Of a DNA stretch of 64,000 nt, positions 26,019 to 34,733 are shown piece by piece (position 1 is the first letter of the stretch; each line of letters begins with the position of its first letter). The translations under genes and the position numbers were made by a program. Source of the stretch: Streptomyces panaciradicis (GTDB taxonomy: Bacteria; Actinomycetota; Actinomycetes; Streptomycetales; Streptomycetaceae); NCBI RefSeq assembly GCF_023516615.1, contig NZ_JAMGBF010000046.1:60554-124553 (forward strand). The letters run 5' to 3'. The notes under the pieces are model-generated. The model did not search any database. It was not told the DNA's origin and saw nothing but the letters and a program-made list of their open reading frames with translations.

Positions 26019-26366
26019 GCACACCCCTAGGAATTACCCAAAGCGGTCATTTGGCAACGCAGGGTAGCAGGAGGCCGCGGCGCCGCCCGGCGTTCGGGAT
26101 CGCGCCAGTTTTCCGAGGTGAGGCGGGCCACAGGCGGCGCCGCCGGCCGGGAAGGATCTTCCGGATCACGGCTCCCCGGCGAAGGAATTCCCTCTTCCGG
26201 GGACGGCGGGCCCCGCCCACAGCAAGATCAACTTCGTTCAACCTTGCACGACATGTAGGCAATTGTCCTGATCGCAGCCAACCGGTCTCGGCCGATTTCT
26301 CCCGCTCTCACCAGGGCGGATAGGCATGCCGGGTCGTCAATCGAACGAATTCCCGGGAGATCCCGT
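26019..26366. promoter_or_regulatory. Intergenic control region of monooxygenase and melC operon
   Basis: 348 bp without a gene. CCAAA-GCGGTCA-TTTGG (26038-26054) overlaps the likely monooxygenase promoter. On the mel side an imperfect inverted repeat, GCAAGATCAAC...GTTCAACCTTGC (26222-26247), is followed by a TTGCAC -35-like box (26244-26249). GGGAGA just before the melC1 ATG is the SD. Confidence 0.4.
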
Positions 26367-26744
26367 ATGCCCGAACTCAGCCGCCGCCGCGCCCTCGGCA
26401 CCGCCGCCGTGCTCACCGCGGCCGCCGCCGCCCACACCCTCTCGGCGCCCGCCGCCTCGGCCGCGCCCGCCGCCTCTCACCACGACTCCCCCGAACCCTT
26501 CGACGAGGTCTACAAGGGCCGCCGGATACAGGGCCGCCCGGCCTCCGGGCCGATGCACCACCACCACGGCGACGGCTTCGAAGTGCTCGTCGACGCGGTC
26601 CCGTTGCACGTGATGCGCAACGCGGACGGCAGCTGGATCAGCGTCGTCAGCCACTACGCCCCGGTCCCCACGCCACGGGCCGCCGCACGGGCCGCGGTCG
26701 ACGAACTCCAGGGCGCGGTCCTGCTGCCCTTCCCCGCCAACTGA
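26367..26744 (+). CDS. melC1: Tyrosinase copper chaperone MelC1
   Basis: 125 aa caddie protein that delivers copper to apo-tyrosinase and carries it through the Tat pathway (known for Streptomyces MelC1). Twin arginines at 6-8 (SRRRALGTAA), cleavage near ASA-AP. The His cluster MHHHHGDG (63-70) fits the copper-delivery region. It ends 35 bp before melC2 in one operon. Confidence 0.97.
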   Translation: MPELSRRRALGTAAVLTAAAAAHTLSAPAASAAPAASHHDSPEPFDEVYKGRRIQGRPASGPMHHHHGDGFEVLVDAVPLHVMRNADGSWISVVSHYAPVPTPRAAARAAVDELQGAVLLPFPAN

Positions 26745-26779
26745 CCCACCCCGCACGACACTTCGGAGCAACCACCACC

Positions 26780-27604
26780 ATGACCGTCCGCAAGAACCAG
26801 GCCGGCCTCTCCGCCGACGAGAAGCGCCGCTTCGTCGCGGCCGTCCTGGAGCTGAAGCGCAGCGGCCGTTACGACGCCTTCGTGACGACGCACAACGCCT
26901 TCATCCTCGGCGACACCGACAACGGCGAGCGCACCGGCCACCGTTCGCCGTCCTTCCTGCCCTGGCACCGCAGATTCCTGCTGGAGTTCGAAAGAGCGCT
27001 GCAGTCGGTGGACGCCTCGGTCACGCTGCCCTACTGGGACTGGAGCACCGACCGTTCACCCCGCTCCTCGCTGTGGGCGCCGGACTTCCTCGGCGGGACG
27101 GGGCGCAGCCGCGACGGGCAGGTGACGGACGGCCCGTTCGCCGCGTCGGCAGGCAACTGGCCGATCACCGTGCGGGTGGACGGCCGTACCTTCCTGCGCC
27201 GCCAACTGGGCGCCAACGTACGGGAGTTGCCGACCCGCGCCGAGGTCGACTCGGTGCTGTCGACGGCGACCTACGACATGCCGCCCTGGAACAGCGCGTC
27301 GGACGGCTTCCGCAACCACCTGGAGGGCTGGCGGGGGGTGAACCTGCACAACCGGGTCCATGTGTGGGTCGGGGGCCAGATGGCGACCGGCGTCTCCCCC
27401 AACGACCCGGTGTTCTGGCTGCACCACGCCTACATCGACAAGCTGTGGGCCGAGTGGCAGCGACGCAATCCCCGCTCCGGCTATCTGCCGACCGGCGGGA
27501 CGCCGAACGTCGTCGACCTGGGCGAGACGATGAAGCCGTGGAACGACGTCCGGCCCGCCGATCTGCTGGACCACACCGCGTTCTACACCTTCGACACCGA
27601 CTGA
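26780..27604 (+). CDS. melC2: Tyrosinase MelC2
   Basis: 274 aa type-3 copper monophenol monooxygenase/diphenol oxidase that makes melanin from tyrosine. CuA ligands H38, H54 and H63 (LPWHRRF) and CuB ligands H190, H194 and H216 (FWLHHAYID) are at the same positions as in characterised Streptomyces tyrosinases. No signal peptide of its own; export depends on MelC1. Confidence 0.98.
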   Translation: MTVRKNQAGLSADEKRRFVAAVLELKRSGRYDAFVTTHNAFILGDTDNGERTGHRSPSFLPWHRRFLLEFERALQSVDASVTLPYWDWSTDRSPRSSLWAPDFLGGTGRSRDGQVTDGPFAASAGNWPITVRVDGRTFLRRQLGANVRELPTRAEVDSVLSTATYDMPPWNSASDGFRNHLEGWRGVNLHNRVHVWVGGQMATGVSPNDPVFWLHHAYIDKLWAEWQRRNPRSGYLPTGGTPNVVDLGETMKPWNDVRPADLLDHTAFYTFDTD

Positions 27605-27619
27605 CCGCCGGGATCGGGT

Positions 27620-27644
27620 GGTTCGCCCCGCAGGTCACGGGTAC
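27620..27644 (+). promoter_or_regulatory. Sigma-B-type promoter for SRPBCC gene
   Basis: GGTT-N15-GGGTAC matches the Streptomyces SigB/SigF-group consensus GNNT-N14-16-GGGTA(C/T). It ends 46 bp before the GTG of the SRPBCC gene and just after the melC2 stop. Confidence 0.65.
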
Positions 27645-27689
27645 CCGCCGGGGACACAACCGACAGCAGAGCGAAGGAGGGGTTCACCC

Positions 27690-28142
27690 GTGTCGCAGGT
27701 CGAGGAATCCATCGAGGTCGGCGTCCCGGTGCGCACCGCTTACAACCAGTGGACGCAGTTCGAGTCGTTCCCCGAGTTCATGAACGGCGTGGACCGCATC
27801 GAGCAGCGCACCGAAACGCTCACCCACTGGGTGACCAGTGTGAACGGCGTCCACAAGGAGTTCGACGCCGAGATCACGGAACAGGTCCCCGACGAGCGGG
27901 TCGCATGGACGACCGTCGCCGGTGAGGCCAAGCAGGCCGGGGTGGTGACCTTCCACCGCCTCGACGACGCCCACACCAAGGTGATGCTGCAGATGGACTT
28001 CCATCCGGACAGCCTCACGGAGAAGGTCGGCGACACGCTGGGCTTCGTGAAGCGGCAGGCCAAGGGCGACCTGGAGCGCTTCAAGACGTTCATCGAGAAC
28101 CGCGGCCGGGAGACCGGCGAGTGGCGCGGCGAGGTCAGCTGA
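27690..28142 (+). CDS. SRPBCC (polyketide cyclase/START-like) family protein
   Basis: 150 aa lipid- or ligand-binding helix-grip fold of the coenzyme Q-binding/cyclase-dehydrase type: EESIEVGVPVRTAYNQWTQFESFPEFMNGVDRIEQR at the N-terminus is typical, as is the C-terminal amphipathic helix. Such small proteins are often general stress proteins in Streptomyces. GTG at 27690 follows AAGGAGG at 10 nt. A sigma-B-type promoter stands upstream, pointing to osmotic/general stress control rather than to cotranscription with melC. Confidence 0.88.
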   Translation: MSQVEESIEVGVPVRTAYNQWTQFESFPEFMNGVDRIEQRTETLTHWVTSVNGVHKEFDAEITEQVPDERVAWTTVAGEAKQAGVVTFHRLDDAHTKVMLQMDFHPDSLTEKVGDTLGFVKRQAKGDLERFKTFIENRGRETGEWRGEVS

Positions 28143-28152
28143 CCGCCGCCCG

Positions 28153-28854
28153 CTAACCGGCCTCGGCCGTACGGCACTCCGGGTGCCCCCAGCCCTGACC
28201 GTTCTTGGCGATGGACTCCCCCGCGGCGTAGGAGCGGCCGCACAGGCAGCGGCCGGGGAACTTCGCCTTGATCGTGCGGGAGGACGAGGCACCCTTGCGC
28301 GCCGCGCCGGACTTCCGGCGCGGCGCGTCCGTCTTCGCCTTCGGCGTGTCCGGGGAGGGCGGCGGCTCCGGCGAGCCCAGTCCACTGCCCGCGGCCTCCT
28401 GCACGACGGCCGCCTGGCTGGCCGCCCGGTCGGCGAAGTCGTTCAGCGGATCGCCGTCGACCTGGTGGGCGGGCACGTAGCGGAAGTCCACCGAGCGGCC
28501 GTCCAGCAGCTCGTCGATGCGCACCACCAGTTCCTGGTTGGCGACCGGCTTGCCGGCGGCCGTCTTCCAGCCGTTGCGCTTCCAGCCGGGCAGCCAGGTC
28601 GTGACGGCCTTCATCGCGTACTGCGAGTCCATCCGCACCTCGAGCGGAACGGCCGGGTCGGTCGAGGCCAGCAGCCGTTCCAGCGCGGTGAGTTCGGCGA
28701 CGTTGTTGGTGGCTCTGCCGAGCGGACCGGACTCCCAGCGGGCCGGGGTCTCCGACTCGTCCGCAACGACCCAGGCCCAGCCCGCCGGACCGGGATTTCC
28801 CTTCGAAGCCCCGTCGCACGCGGCCACCACACGTTCACGCATGGGCCCGATCAT
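28153..28854 (-). CDS. Ribonuclease HI with C-terminal Cys/His zinc-knuckle-like tail
   Basis: 233 aa. The RNase H domain (1-150) has D14, E54, D76 and D142 as metal ligands and H130, so it should cleave RNA in RNA-DNA hybrids. A Pro/Ser/Lys-rich basic linker (about 155-200) leads to a tail CLCGRSYAAGESI...GHPEC with C-x-C and H-x2-C pairs, which looks like a small zinc-binding element. ATG 28854 has no clear SD; ATG 28842 is an alternative. Confidence 0.88.
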   Translation of the reverse strand: MIGPMRERVVAACDGASKGNPGPAGWAWVVADESETPARWESGPLGRATNNVAELTALERLLASTDPAVPLEVRMDSQYAMKAVTTWLPGWKRNGWKTAAGKPVANQELVVRIDELLDGRSVDFRYVPAHQVDGDPLNDFADRAASQAAVVQEAAGSGLGSPEPPPSPDTPKAKTDAPRRKSGAARKGASSSRTIKAKFPGRCLCGRSYAAGESIAKNGQGWGHPECRTAEAG

Positions 28855-28885
28855 GCCATGGCCCGGCGGGCCGCTCGCGCCTGGT

Positions 28886-29686
28886 TCAGGAGACGTCCGT
28901 GACCTGCGGCATCTCCCCGGCCGTCGTCGTGATGTCGATCACCGAGAAGCTGGCACCCTGCGGGTCGCTGAGCGCCGCGAACCGCCCGAACGGGCTGTCC
29001 ATCGGCCCGAACCGCAGCACGCCACCCAGCTTGGTCGCCCGGGCGACGGCATCGTCGCAGTCGGCGACGGTGAAGTAGACGTTGATGTACGGCGGCACCT
29101 CGGGCGGGAAGTCGTCCGTCATCTTCATCCGGCCGAGAACCGTGTTCCCGTCGAGGTCGAACATGCGGAAGTCGATCGCCTCGTCCTGCATCTGCTTCGC
29201 CGTGTAGGGAAACACCGAGGTGAAGAAGGCGTCGGACTTCTCGGGTTCGCGGGTGAAGACCTCGGCCCAGCAGTACGCGCCGGGCTGCTGCGGCGATGCC
29301 TCGAACCCCTCGTGGACCCCGGCCTGCCACAGGCCGAAGGCCACCCCGCTGGGATCGCGGGCCAGGCACATCGTCCCGAATTCGCCGACCTTCATCGGCT
29401 CCATCAGCACCTCGCCGCCGTTGTCACGGATCTTCCCGGCGGTCGCGGCGGCGTCCTGCGACGCGAAGTACAGGCACCACTGCGAGAAGCCTTCCTGGCC
29501 CGGCATCGGCGGTACGACGGCGGCGACGGCCTTGCCGTCCGCGTAGGCCTGGGTGTAGTTGCCGTACTCCGACGACGCCTCGCCGAAGGTCCAGCCCAGG
29601 ACGTCGCCGTAGAAACTCTTGGCTCCCTCGACATCGCTGAACATCGCGTCGGCCCAACAGGGTGTTCCCTCAGGTTGCACGGCCAT
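28886..29686 (-). CDS. Two-domain VOC (glyoxalase/bleomycin-resistance fold) protein
   Basis: 266 aa with two VOC modules (about 8-120 and 138-258), the second ending FGRFAALSDPQGASFSVID. Resembles Streptomyces proteins loosely annotated as hydroxylases; reaction unknown. AGGAGAGG lies 10 nt before the ATG. TAGCGT on the same strand in the gap upstream may be its -10 box. Confidence 0.87.
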   Translation of the reverse strand: MAVQPEGTPCWADAMFSDVEGAKSFYGDVLGWTFGEASSEYGNYTQAYADGKAVAAVVPPMPGQEGFSQWCLYFASQDAAATAGKIRDNGGEVLMEPMKVGEFGTMCLARDPSGVAFGLWQAGVHEGFEASPQQPGAYCWAEVFTREPEKSDAFFTSVFPYTAKQMQDEAIDFRMFDLDGNTVLGRMKMTDDFPPEVPPYINVYFTVADCDDAVARATKLGGVLRFGPMDSPFGRFAALSDPQGASFSVIDITTTAGEMPQVTDVS

Positions 29687-29825
29687 GACTGCGGCCCTCT
29701 CCTGTGTCGGCGGTTGGTCCGCTTCCTCACGCTAGTCACCCCTTCGCCGAAGCGCGCGCCGAACGTGCGCGCGCGTCCCACACTGGTCGGGACAGGGGTT
29801 TCGAGCGCTCGGGACGGGGTGCGGG

Positions 29826-30851
29826 ATGGCTGACGCAACGATGCGCGCGTGGTCGGTGACGGTGCCCGGCCCGGTGGAGGAGGCGGGAGGGCTCCGCCTG
29901 GTCGAGAAGCCGGTTCCGGAGCCCGCAGGCGACGAGCTGCTCGTGCGGGTGCGCGCGTGCGGGGTGTGCCGCACCGATCTGCACGTGGCCGAGGGTGATC
30001 TCGCGGTGCGCCGGCCCGGTGTGACGCCCGGACACGAGGTGGTGGGCGTGGTGGCGGGCCACGGCGCGCGGGTCGAGGGCTTCGAGGCCGGTGACCGGGT
30101 CGGCGTGGCCTGGCTGCGGCGCACGGACGGCACCTGCGTCTACTGCGCGCGCGGGGACGAGAACCTCTGCCCGGCCTCCCGCTACACCGGCTGGGACGCC
30201 GACGGCGGTTACGCGGAGTACACGACCGTGCCCGCCGCCTTCGCCCACCGGCTGCCGGCCGCCCTCGGCGACGCCACCGCCGCTCCCCTGCTGTGCGCGG
30301 GGATCATCGGCTACCGGGCGCTGCGCCGGGCCGCGCTGCCGCCGGGCGGACGGCTCGGGCTGTACGGATTCGGGGGCAGCGCCCATCTGTGCGCGCAGGT
30401 GGCGCTGGCCGAGGGCGCCACCGTGCACGTGCTGACGCGCGGAGCGGCGGCCCGGCGGCTGGCGCTCGACCTGGGCGCCGCCTCGGCGCGCGACGCCTAC
30501 GACATGCCGCCCGAGCCGCTGGACAGCGCGATCCTCTTCGCCCCGGTCGGCGACCTGGTTCCGGTCGCGCTGCGCGCCCTGGACCGCGGCGGCACCCTGG
30601 CGGTCGCCGGCATCCACCTCAGCGACATCCCGTCCCTGCACTACGAGACGGAGCTGTTCTACGAGAAGCAGGTGCGCAGCGTCACCTCCAACACCCGTGC
30701 CGACGCCCGGGAGTTCCTCGCGTTCGCCGCCCGGCACGGGGTGCGCGCCACCACCCACACCTATCCCCTGTCCCGCGCCGACGAGGCGCTGCGGGACCTG
30801 AAGGCGGGACGCTTCGACGGGGCCGCGGTCCTGGTCAACGACCTGTCCTGA
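29826..30851 (+). CDS. Zinc-dependent alcohol dehydrogenase
   Basis: 341 aa medium-chain dehydrogenase. Catalytic zinc residues C45 and H70-E71 are present. The structural-zinc lobe reads D101-G-T-C104-V-Y-C107...C115, so Asp replaces the usual first Cys. The Rossmann domain has GLYGFGGSAHL (residues about 177-187). Similar to AdhA-type enzymes of actinobacteria acting on simple alcohols; cofactor NAD(H) is assumed. No strong SD at ATG 29826; ATG 29841 is possible. Confidence 0.9.
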   Translation: MADATMRAWSVTVPGPVEEAGGLRLVEKPVPEPAGDELLVRVRACGVCRTDLHVAEGDLAVRRPGVTPGHEVVGVVAGHGARVEGFEAGDRVGVAWLRRTDGTCVYCARGDENLCPASRYTGWDADGGYAEYTTVPAAFAHRLPAALGDATAAPLLCAGIIGYRALRRAALPPGGRLGLYGFGGSAHLCAQVALAEGATVHVLTRGAAARRLALDLGAASARDAYDMPPEPLDSAILFAPVGDLVPVALRALDRGGTLAVAGIHLSDIPSLHYETELFYEKQVRSVTSNTRADAREFLAFAARHGVRATTHTYPLSRADEALRDLKAGRFDGAAVLVNDLS

Positions 30852-30961
30852 CACGCACATCGGGGCCATGGCCCGCGAACTGCCTTGTCCGTCTTCCCTC
30901 TTGGGCCCGGCTGTGCTTGCCTGGGGAGCCGTTTTTCGGTTGCCGGGGCGGGAGTCGCCGC

Positions 30962-31873
30962 ATGCGCGGACCGTGGATCGTGGGGATGCTGCTGACCGGT
31001 GTGCTGCTGCTCGGCGCGTGCGGCGACCCGTCGTCCGGGCCTGAGGCCGCGCCGCCGTCCCCCGTCGTACCGGGGGCCTCCGCCGCGACCACGCACCAGC
31101 GGGCGCCGGCCTCGCCCCGCGTCCCGGCCGTCGGGCCCCGGGTGCTGTACCTGGGCGACTCGCTGGCCGTGGAGGCCCAGAAGGTGCTCGGGCAGGAGCT
31201 CCGCCACGGCCTGAACGCCACCTACACCGGCGCACCGTACTCGGGCACGACGCCGTGCGACTACCTGGAGGGCACGGGGGCACGCTCGCTCGTGCCGGAC
31301 GCGGCCAAGGCCGCCGCGCTGGTCCGCGCGCGGCACCCGGACTACGTGGTGCTGCAGTTCTGGGGCAACGCCTGGGTGTACACGTGGTGCATGGACGGCA
31401 TCACCTACGACGCCTCCCCGCAGCGGTACTTCGACCGCTACCGCGCCGACCTGCGCCGGCTCACCGAGCAGATCGCCGCGGCGGGCGGCGCGAGACGGCC
31501 GCGGATCGTGTGGGTGCTGCAGGGCCCGGACCCGATCACCCCCGACCGGGTGCGCCGCGTCAACGAGATGTACGAACGGCAGGCGGCTGCGTCCGGTGAC
31601 CTCGTCGCCGACGCGGGCCGCACGGTCGCTCCGGCCGGCGCCCGCTACACCTGGAGCCAGTACCTGCCGTGCACCGCCTACGAACACGAACACGCCGGCT
31701 ACTGCACCCAGCCGGGGCGCGACCGCACCGCGCTCCACCTGGACTCGGACTACCTGCACTTCTGCCTCGCGCCCACGACGTCCACCCCGAAGCCGTGTCC
31801 GGTCCGCTCCCCCGGCATCCTGCGCATCTCCCGGGAGATCACCGGGGTGATCCGCCGGGCCGTCAGCCGGTGA
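30962..31873 (+). CDS. SGNH/GDSL-fold lipoprotein
   Basis: 303 aa. The lipobox LLLGAC makes C20 the lipidated residue. Block I is YLGDSLAV (S67 nucleophile), block III QFWGNAW supplies the Asn, and DSDYLHFC near the C-terminus supplies Asp-x2-His. Likely an acyl-esterase acting on the cell envelope, perhaps related to OAT-linked SGNH proteins. ATG at 30962 follows GGGAG at 7 nt. Confidence 0.88.
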   Translation: MRGPWIVGMLLTGVLLLGACGDPSSGPEAAPPSPVVPGASAATTHQRAPASPRVPAVGPRVLYLGDSLAVEAQKVLGQELRHGLNATYTGAPYSGTTPCDYLEGTGARSLVPDAAKAAALVRARHPDYVVLQFWGNAWVYTWCMDGITYDASPQRYFDRYRADLRRLTEQIAAAGGARRPRIVWVLQGPDPITPDRVRRVNEMYERQAAASGDLVADAGRTVAPAGARYTWSQYLPCTAYEHEHAGYCTQPGRDRTALHLDSDYLHFCLAPTTSTPKPCPVRSPGILRISREITGVIRRAVSR

Positions 31874-31891
31874 TCCGCGCGCCCGGCCGCG

Positions 31892-32698
31892 TCACCCCGC
31901 GGTGGGCCGGCGGCCGATGGTCGAGTAGGTGAAGTGGCTGCGCACCACCAGCCGGGGGTCGGCGGCCAGCCGGTGCACCTCGTCGAGCTGCTCCGGGGTC
32001 ATGCCGGCCGCCAGGAAGTCCTTCCTGGCCTGCGCGATGTTGGCGGCGATCAGCAGCGCGCCCGCCGTGCCGCCCGGCCAGGAGCGGGCGTGCATGACGG
32101 TGTCCACATCGGTCAGCCCCTCCTCCCGCATCAGCGCGGGCACCCGGCCCGCCCAGCTCGGGTCGTTGCCGTGGGCGGGCAGGACGTGCTCGATCAGAAG
32201 CGTGTGGTAGGTGTCGATCAGCTCGGCCGCCTCCGGGCTCGGGGCGGCGAGGACCATCTTGCGAAACGTCGCCTCGAAGTCCTCCACGACGAGCGCTCCC
32301 CCGGGAGCGAGTGCGGCGGCCAGGCGCCCGAGGATCTCCCGTCGCCCGGGCAGGTGGAGCAGCACCAGCCGGGCGTGGATGACGTCCCACGGCCCCTCGG
32401 GCACCGGTTCGGTCTCCAGGTCGTGGCGCAGCACCTCGTACGGTGGATTTGGCGGCAGATGACGGGTGTTGAGGTCCGTCGCGAGCACCCGGCCGCCGGG
32501 CCCCGCCGCGCGGGCGAGCCAGGCGGCGATGCTGCCGCCCCCGGCGCCGACCTCCAGGCACCGCCTGCCGGTCAGATCACCGAGCCCGGACAGCCGCTGG
32601 ACGGTGAACTCGTCCAGCAGGGTGGCGAGATGGACGTGCCGGCCCACGGCTTCGGGGTCGTCGTTGTCGAAGGCGTACGTCAGCGGGGTCGCGGGCAC
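31892..32698 (-). CDS. Class I SAM-dependent methyltransferase
   Basis: 268 aa. Motif I is CLEVGAGGGSIAAWLA and the post-I acidic strand VLATDLNTRHL. The C-terminal half resembles small-molecule O/C-methyltransferases of secondary metabolism, but no substrate can be assigned. GTG follows AAGGAG at 8 nt. No partner gene in an operon. Confidence 0.88.
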   Translation of the reverse strand: MPATPLTYAFDNDDPEAVGRHVHLATLLDEFTVQRLSGLGDLTGRRCLEVGAGGGSIAAWLARAAGPGGRVLATDLNTRHLPPNPPYEVLRHDLETEPVPEGPWDVIHARLVLLHLPGRREILGRLAAALAPGGALVVEDFEATFRKMVLAAPSPEAAELIDTYHTLLIEHVLPAHGNDPSWAGRVPALMREEGLTDVDTVMHARSWPGGTAGALLIAANIAQARKDFLAAGMTPEQLDEVHRLAADPRLVVRSHFTYSTIGRRPTAG

Positions 32699-32810
32699 GG
32701 GCGGCTCCTTCGGGCGAGGGGCGGTCGGCGGGCGTGCGCCGTCGCGCGGTGGACGGCGCCGCCCGGTGTCCTACCCACTCGGCGGCCGGCGCCGCCCTCC
32801 GGCGTGCCGC

Positions 32811-33293
32811 CTACTCGCCCTCGTACGCCCGGCGCAGGGCGGCGATGTCGAACTTGCCCATCGCCATGAACGCCTTGGTGGTGCGGGAGGCCTTCTCCTG
32901 GTCGGGGTCGCTGATCATGTCGATGAGGGTGTCCGGGACGACCTGCCAGGACAGGCCGAACTTGTCCTTCAGCCAGCCGCAGGGTCCGGGCTCGCCGCCG
33001 CCCTCGGTGAGCTTGGCCCAGTAGTAGTCGATCTCCTCCTGGTCCTTGCAGAAGATCTGGAAGGAGACCGACTCGTTGAACTTGAACATCGGGCCGCCGT
33101 TGAGCGCGACGAACTTCTGGCCGTTGGCCGTGAACTCCACCGCCAGCACGGAGCCGACCGGCCCCGCTCCCCCTTCGACGTTGCGGCCGACGCGGCCGAT
33201 GCTGGAGTTCTTGAAGATCGACACGTAGTGGTGGGCGGCCTCCTCGGCCTGGCCGTCGAACCAGAGACACGTGGTGAATCCGTCGGTGGTCAT
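32811..33293 (-). CDS. VOC protein of the PhnB / 3-demethylubiquinone methyltransferase-like fold
   Basis: 160 aa. The pattern TTCLWFDGQAEEAAHHYVSIFKNSSIG followed by FMAMGKFDIAALRRAYEG is typical of the PhnB-like VOC group. Function unknown despite the historical methyltransferase label. ATG at 33293 follows AGGAGG at 6 nt; the frame extends upstream to 33323 but without SD. Confidence 0.9.
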   Translation of the reverse strand: MTTDGFTTCLWFDGQAEEAAHHYVSIFKNSSIGRVGRNVEGGAGPVGSVLAVEFTANGQKFVALNGGPMFKFNESVSFQIFCKDQEEIDYYWAKLTEGGGEPGPCGWLKDKFGLSWQVVPDTLIDMISDPDQEKASRTTKAFMAMGKFDIAALRRAYEGE

Positions 33294-33414
33294 GGGCACC
33301 TCCTGGGCGTGGAACGCGGTCACCTGTACCGACCGATCCTCGGCGCGAAACTCATCGGTGGGGCGGCCGGTTAATCCATGTGGCCCCGTCGCCGTCGCGA
33401 TCTAGGCTCCCGCC

Positions 33415-34623
33415 ATGACGTCATCCCCCGCGGACCCCGCCGTCCAGGTCCGGCCGTTCCGGCTCGACATCCCGCAGAGCGACCTCGACGACCTGCACGA
33501 CCGCCTCGACCGCACCCGCTGGCCCGACGACCTGCCCGGCACCGGCTGGGCCTACGGCGTACCGGCCGACTACCTGCGCGAACTCCACCACCACTGGCGC
33601 CACGTCTACGACTGGCGGGCCGCCGAGGCCCGGCTGAACGAGTGGCCGCAGTTCACCACCACCATCGACGGCTCGAACGTCCACTTCGCCCATGTCCGCT
33701 CCCCCGAGCCCGACGCCACACCGCTGATCCTGACGCACGGCTGGCCGGGGTCGATCGTGGAGTTCCTCGACGTCGTCGGGCCGCTCACCGATCCCGCCGC
33801 GCACGGCGGAGACCCGGCCGACGCCTTCCACGTGGTGGTGCCGAGCATCCCCGGGTTCGGTCTGTCCGGGCCGCCGGCGGACACCGGCTGGGAGGCCGCC
33901 CGGGTGGCGGACGCGTGGGCCGAGCTGATGCGGCGGCTCGGCTACGAGCGGTTCGGCGCGCAGGGTGGCGACTGGGGCGCCGCCATCTCCCGCGAGCTGG
34001 GCCGGGCCCATCCCGACCGGGTGATCGGTGTCCACCTCAACCTCCTGCCGGGCGGGCAGCAGGCCACCGAGCCCACGCAGGAGGAGCTGGACGAGCTGGA
34101 CACCGAGGGGCAGGAGCGGGCGCTGCTGTCGTGGCGCCGGTGGAGCGAGTGGTCGCGCGAGGGCACCGGCTACGCGGTGTTGCAGGCGACCCGGCCGCAG
34201 ACCGTGGCGTACGCCCTGACGGATTCGCCGGTCGGTCAACTGGCCTGGATCGTGGAGAAGTTCCAGGAGTGGACGGACTCGCAGCGGCTGCCGGAGGAGG
34301 CCGTGGACCGGGACCGGCTGCTGACCAACGTGATGCTGTACTGGCTGACCGGGACCGCGGGTTCCGCGGGCCGCATCTACTACGAGCGCGCCCACGCGAC
34401 GACCGGCGGCGCCCGTCCCACCGAGCCCTCCACCGTGCCCACCGCGCTGGCGCTGTTCCCCGCGGAGCCGCAGCTTCCGCTGCGGCACAAGGCGGAGCGC
34501 ACGGAGAACCTGGTGCGCTGGACGGAGTTCGACCGCGGCGGCCACTTCGCCGCGATGGAGGAGCCGGACCTGCTGGTCGGGGATGTCCGGGCGTTCTTCC
34601 GGCAGTTGCGCGAGAAGGACTGA
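33415..34623 (+). CDS. Epoxide hydrolase
   Basis: 402 aa alpha/beta hydrolase with N-terminal EHN domain (13-120). The oxyanion loop is HGWPGS (108-113), nucleophile D186 in GGDWGA, and catalytic H377 in GGHFAAME. Likely detoxifies or processes an epoxide. TAGGCT ends 6 nt before the ATG and no SD exists, so the mRNA is probably leaderless. Confidence 0.92.
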   Translation: MTSSPADPAVQVRPFRLDIPQSDLDDLHDRLDRTRWPDDLPGTGWAYGVPADYLRELHHHWRHVYDWRAAEARLNEWPQFTTTIDGSNVHFAHVRSPEPDATPLILTHGWPGSIVEFLDVVGPLTDPAAHGGDPADAFHVVVPSIPGFGLSGPPADTGWEAARVADAWAELMRRLGYERFGAQGGDWGAAISRELGRAHPDRVIGVHLNLLPGGQQATEPTQEELDELDTEGQERALLSWRRWSEWSREGTGYAVLQATRPQTVAYALTDSPVGQLAWIVEKFQEWTDSQRLPEEAVDRDRLLTNVMLYWLTGTAGSAGRIYYERAHATTGGARPTEPSTVPTALALFPAEPQLPLRHKAERTENLVRWTEFDRGGHFAAMEEPDLLVGDVRAFFRQLREKD

Positions 34624-34632
34624 GCGCGGGGC

Positions 34633-34662
34633 TCTGCCCGTGGCGAATCTGCCGCGGGCAGA
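34633..34662 (+). promoter_or_regulatory. Tandem PopR-type activator boxes upstream of clpP3
   Basis: TCTGCCGCGGGCAGA (34648-34662) is a perfect match to TCTGCC-N3-GGCAGA, the PopR target known upstream of S. lividans clpP3-clpP4. Directly abutting it, TCTGCCCGTGGCGAA (34633-34647) is a degenerate second copy with the same 15-bp frame. Confidence 0.88.
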
Positions 34663-34733
34663 GAAACCGCGTCGGCGGCCGCCCGCGGGCCGAGAGTGGG
34701 GTGGACGGCATCACCGCACCGACGGGAGACACC

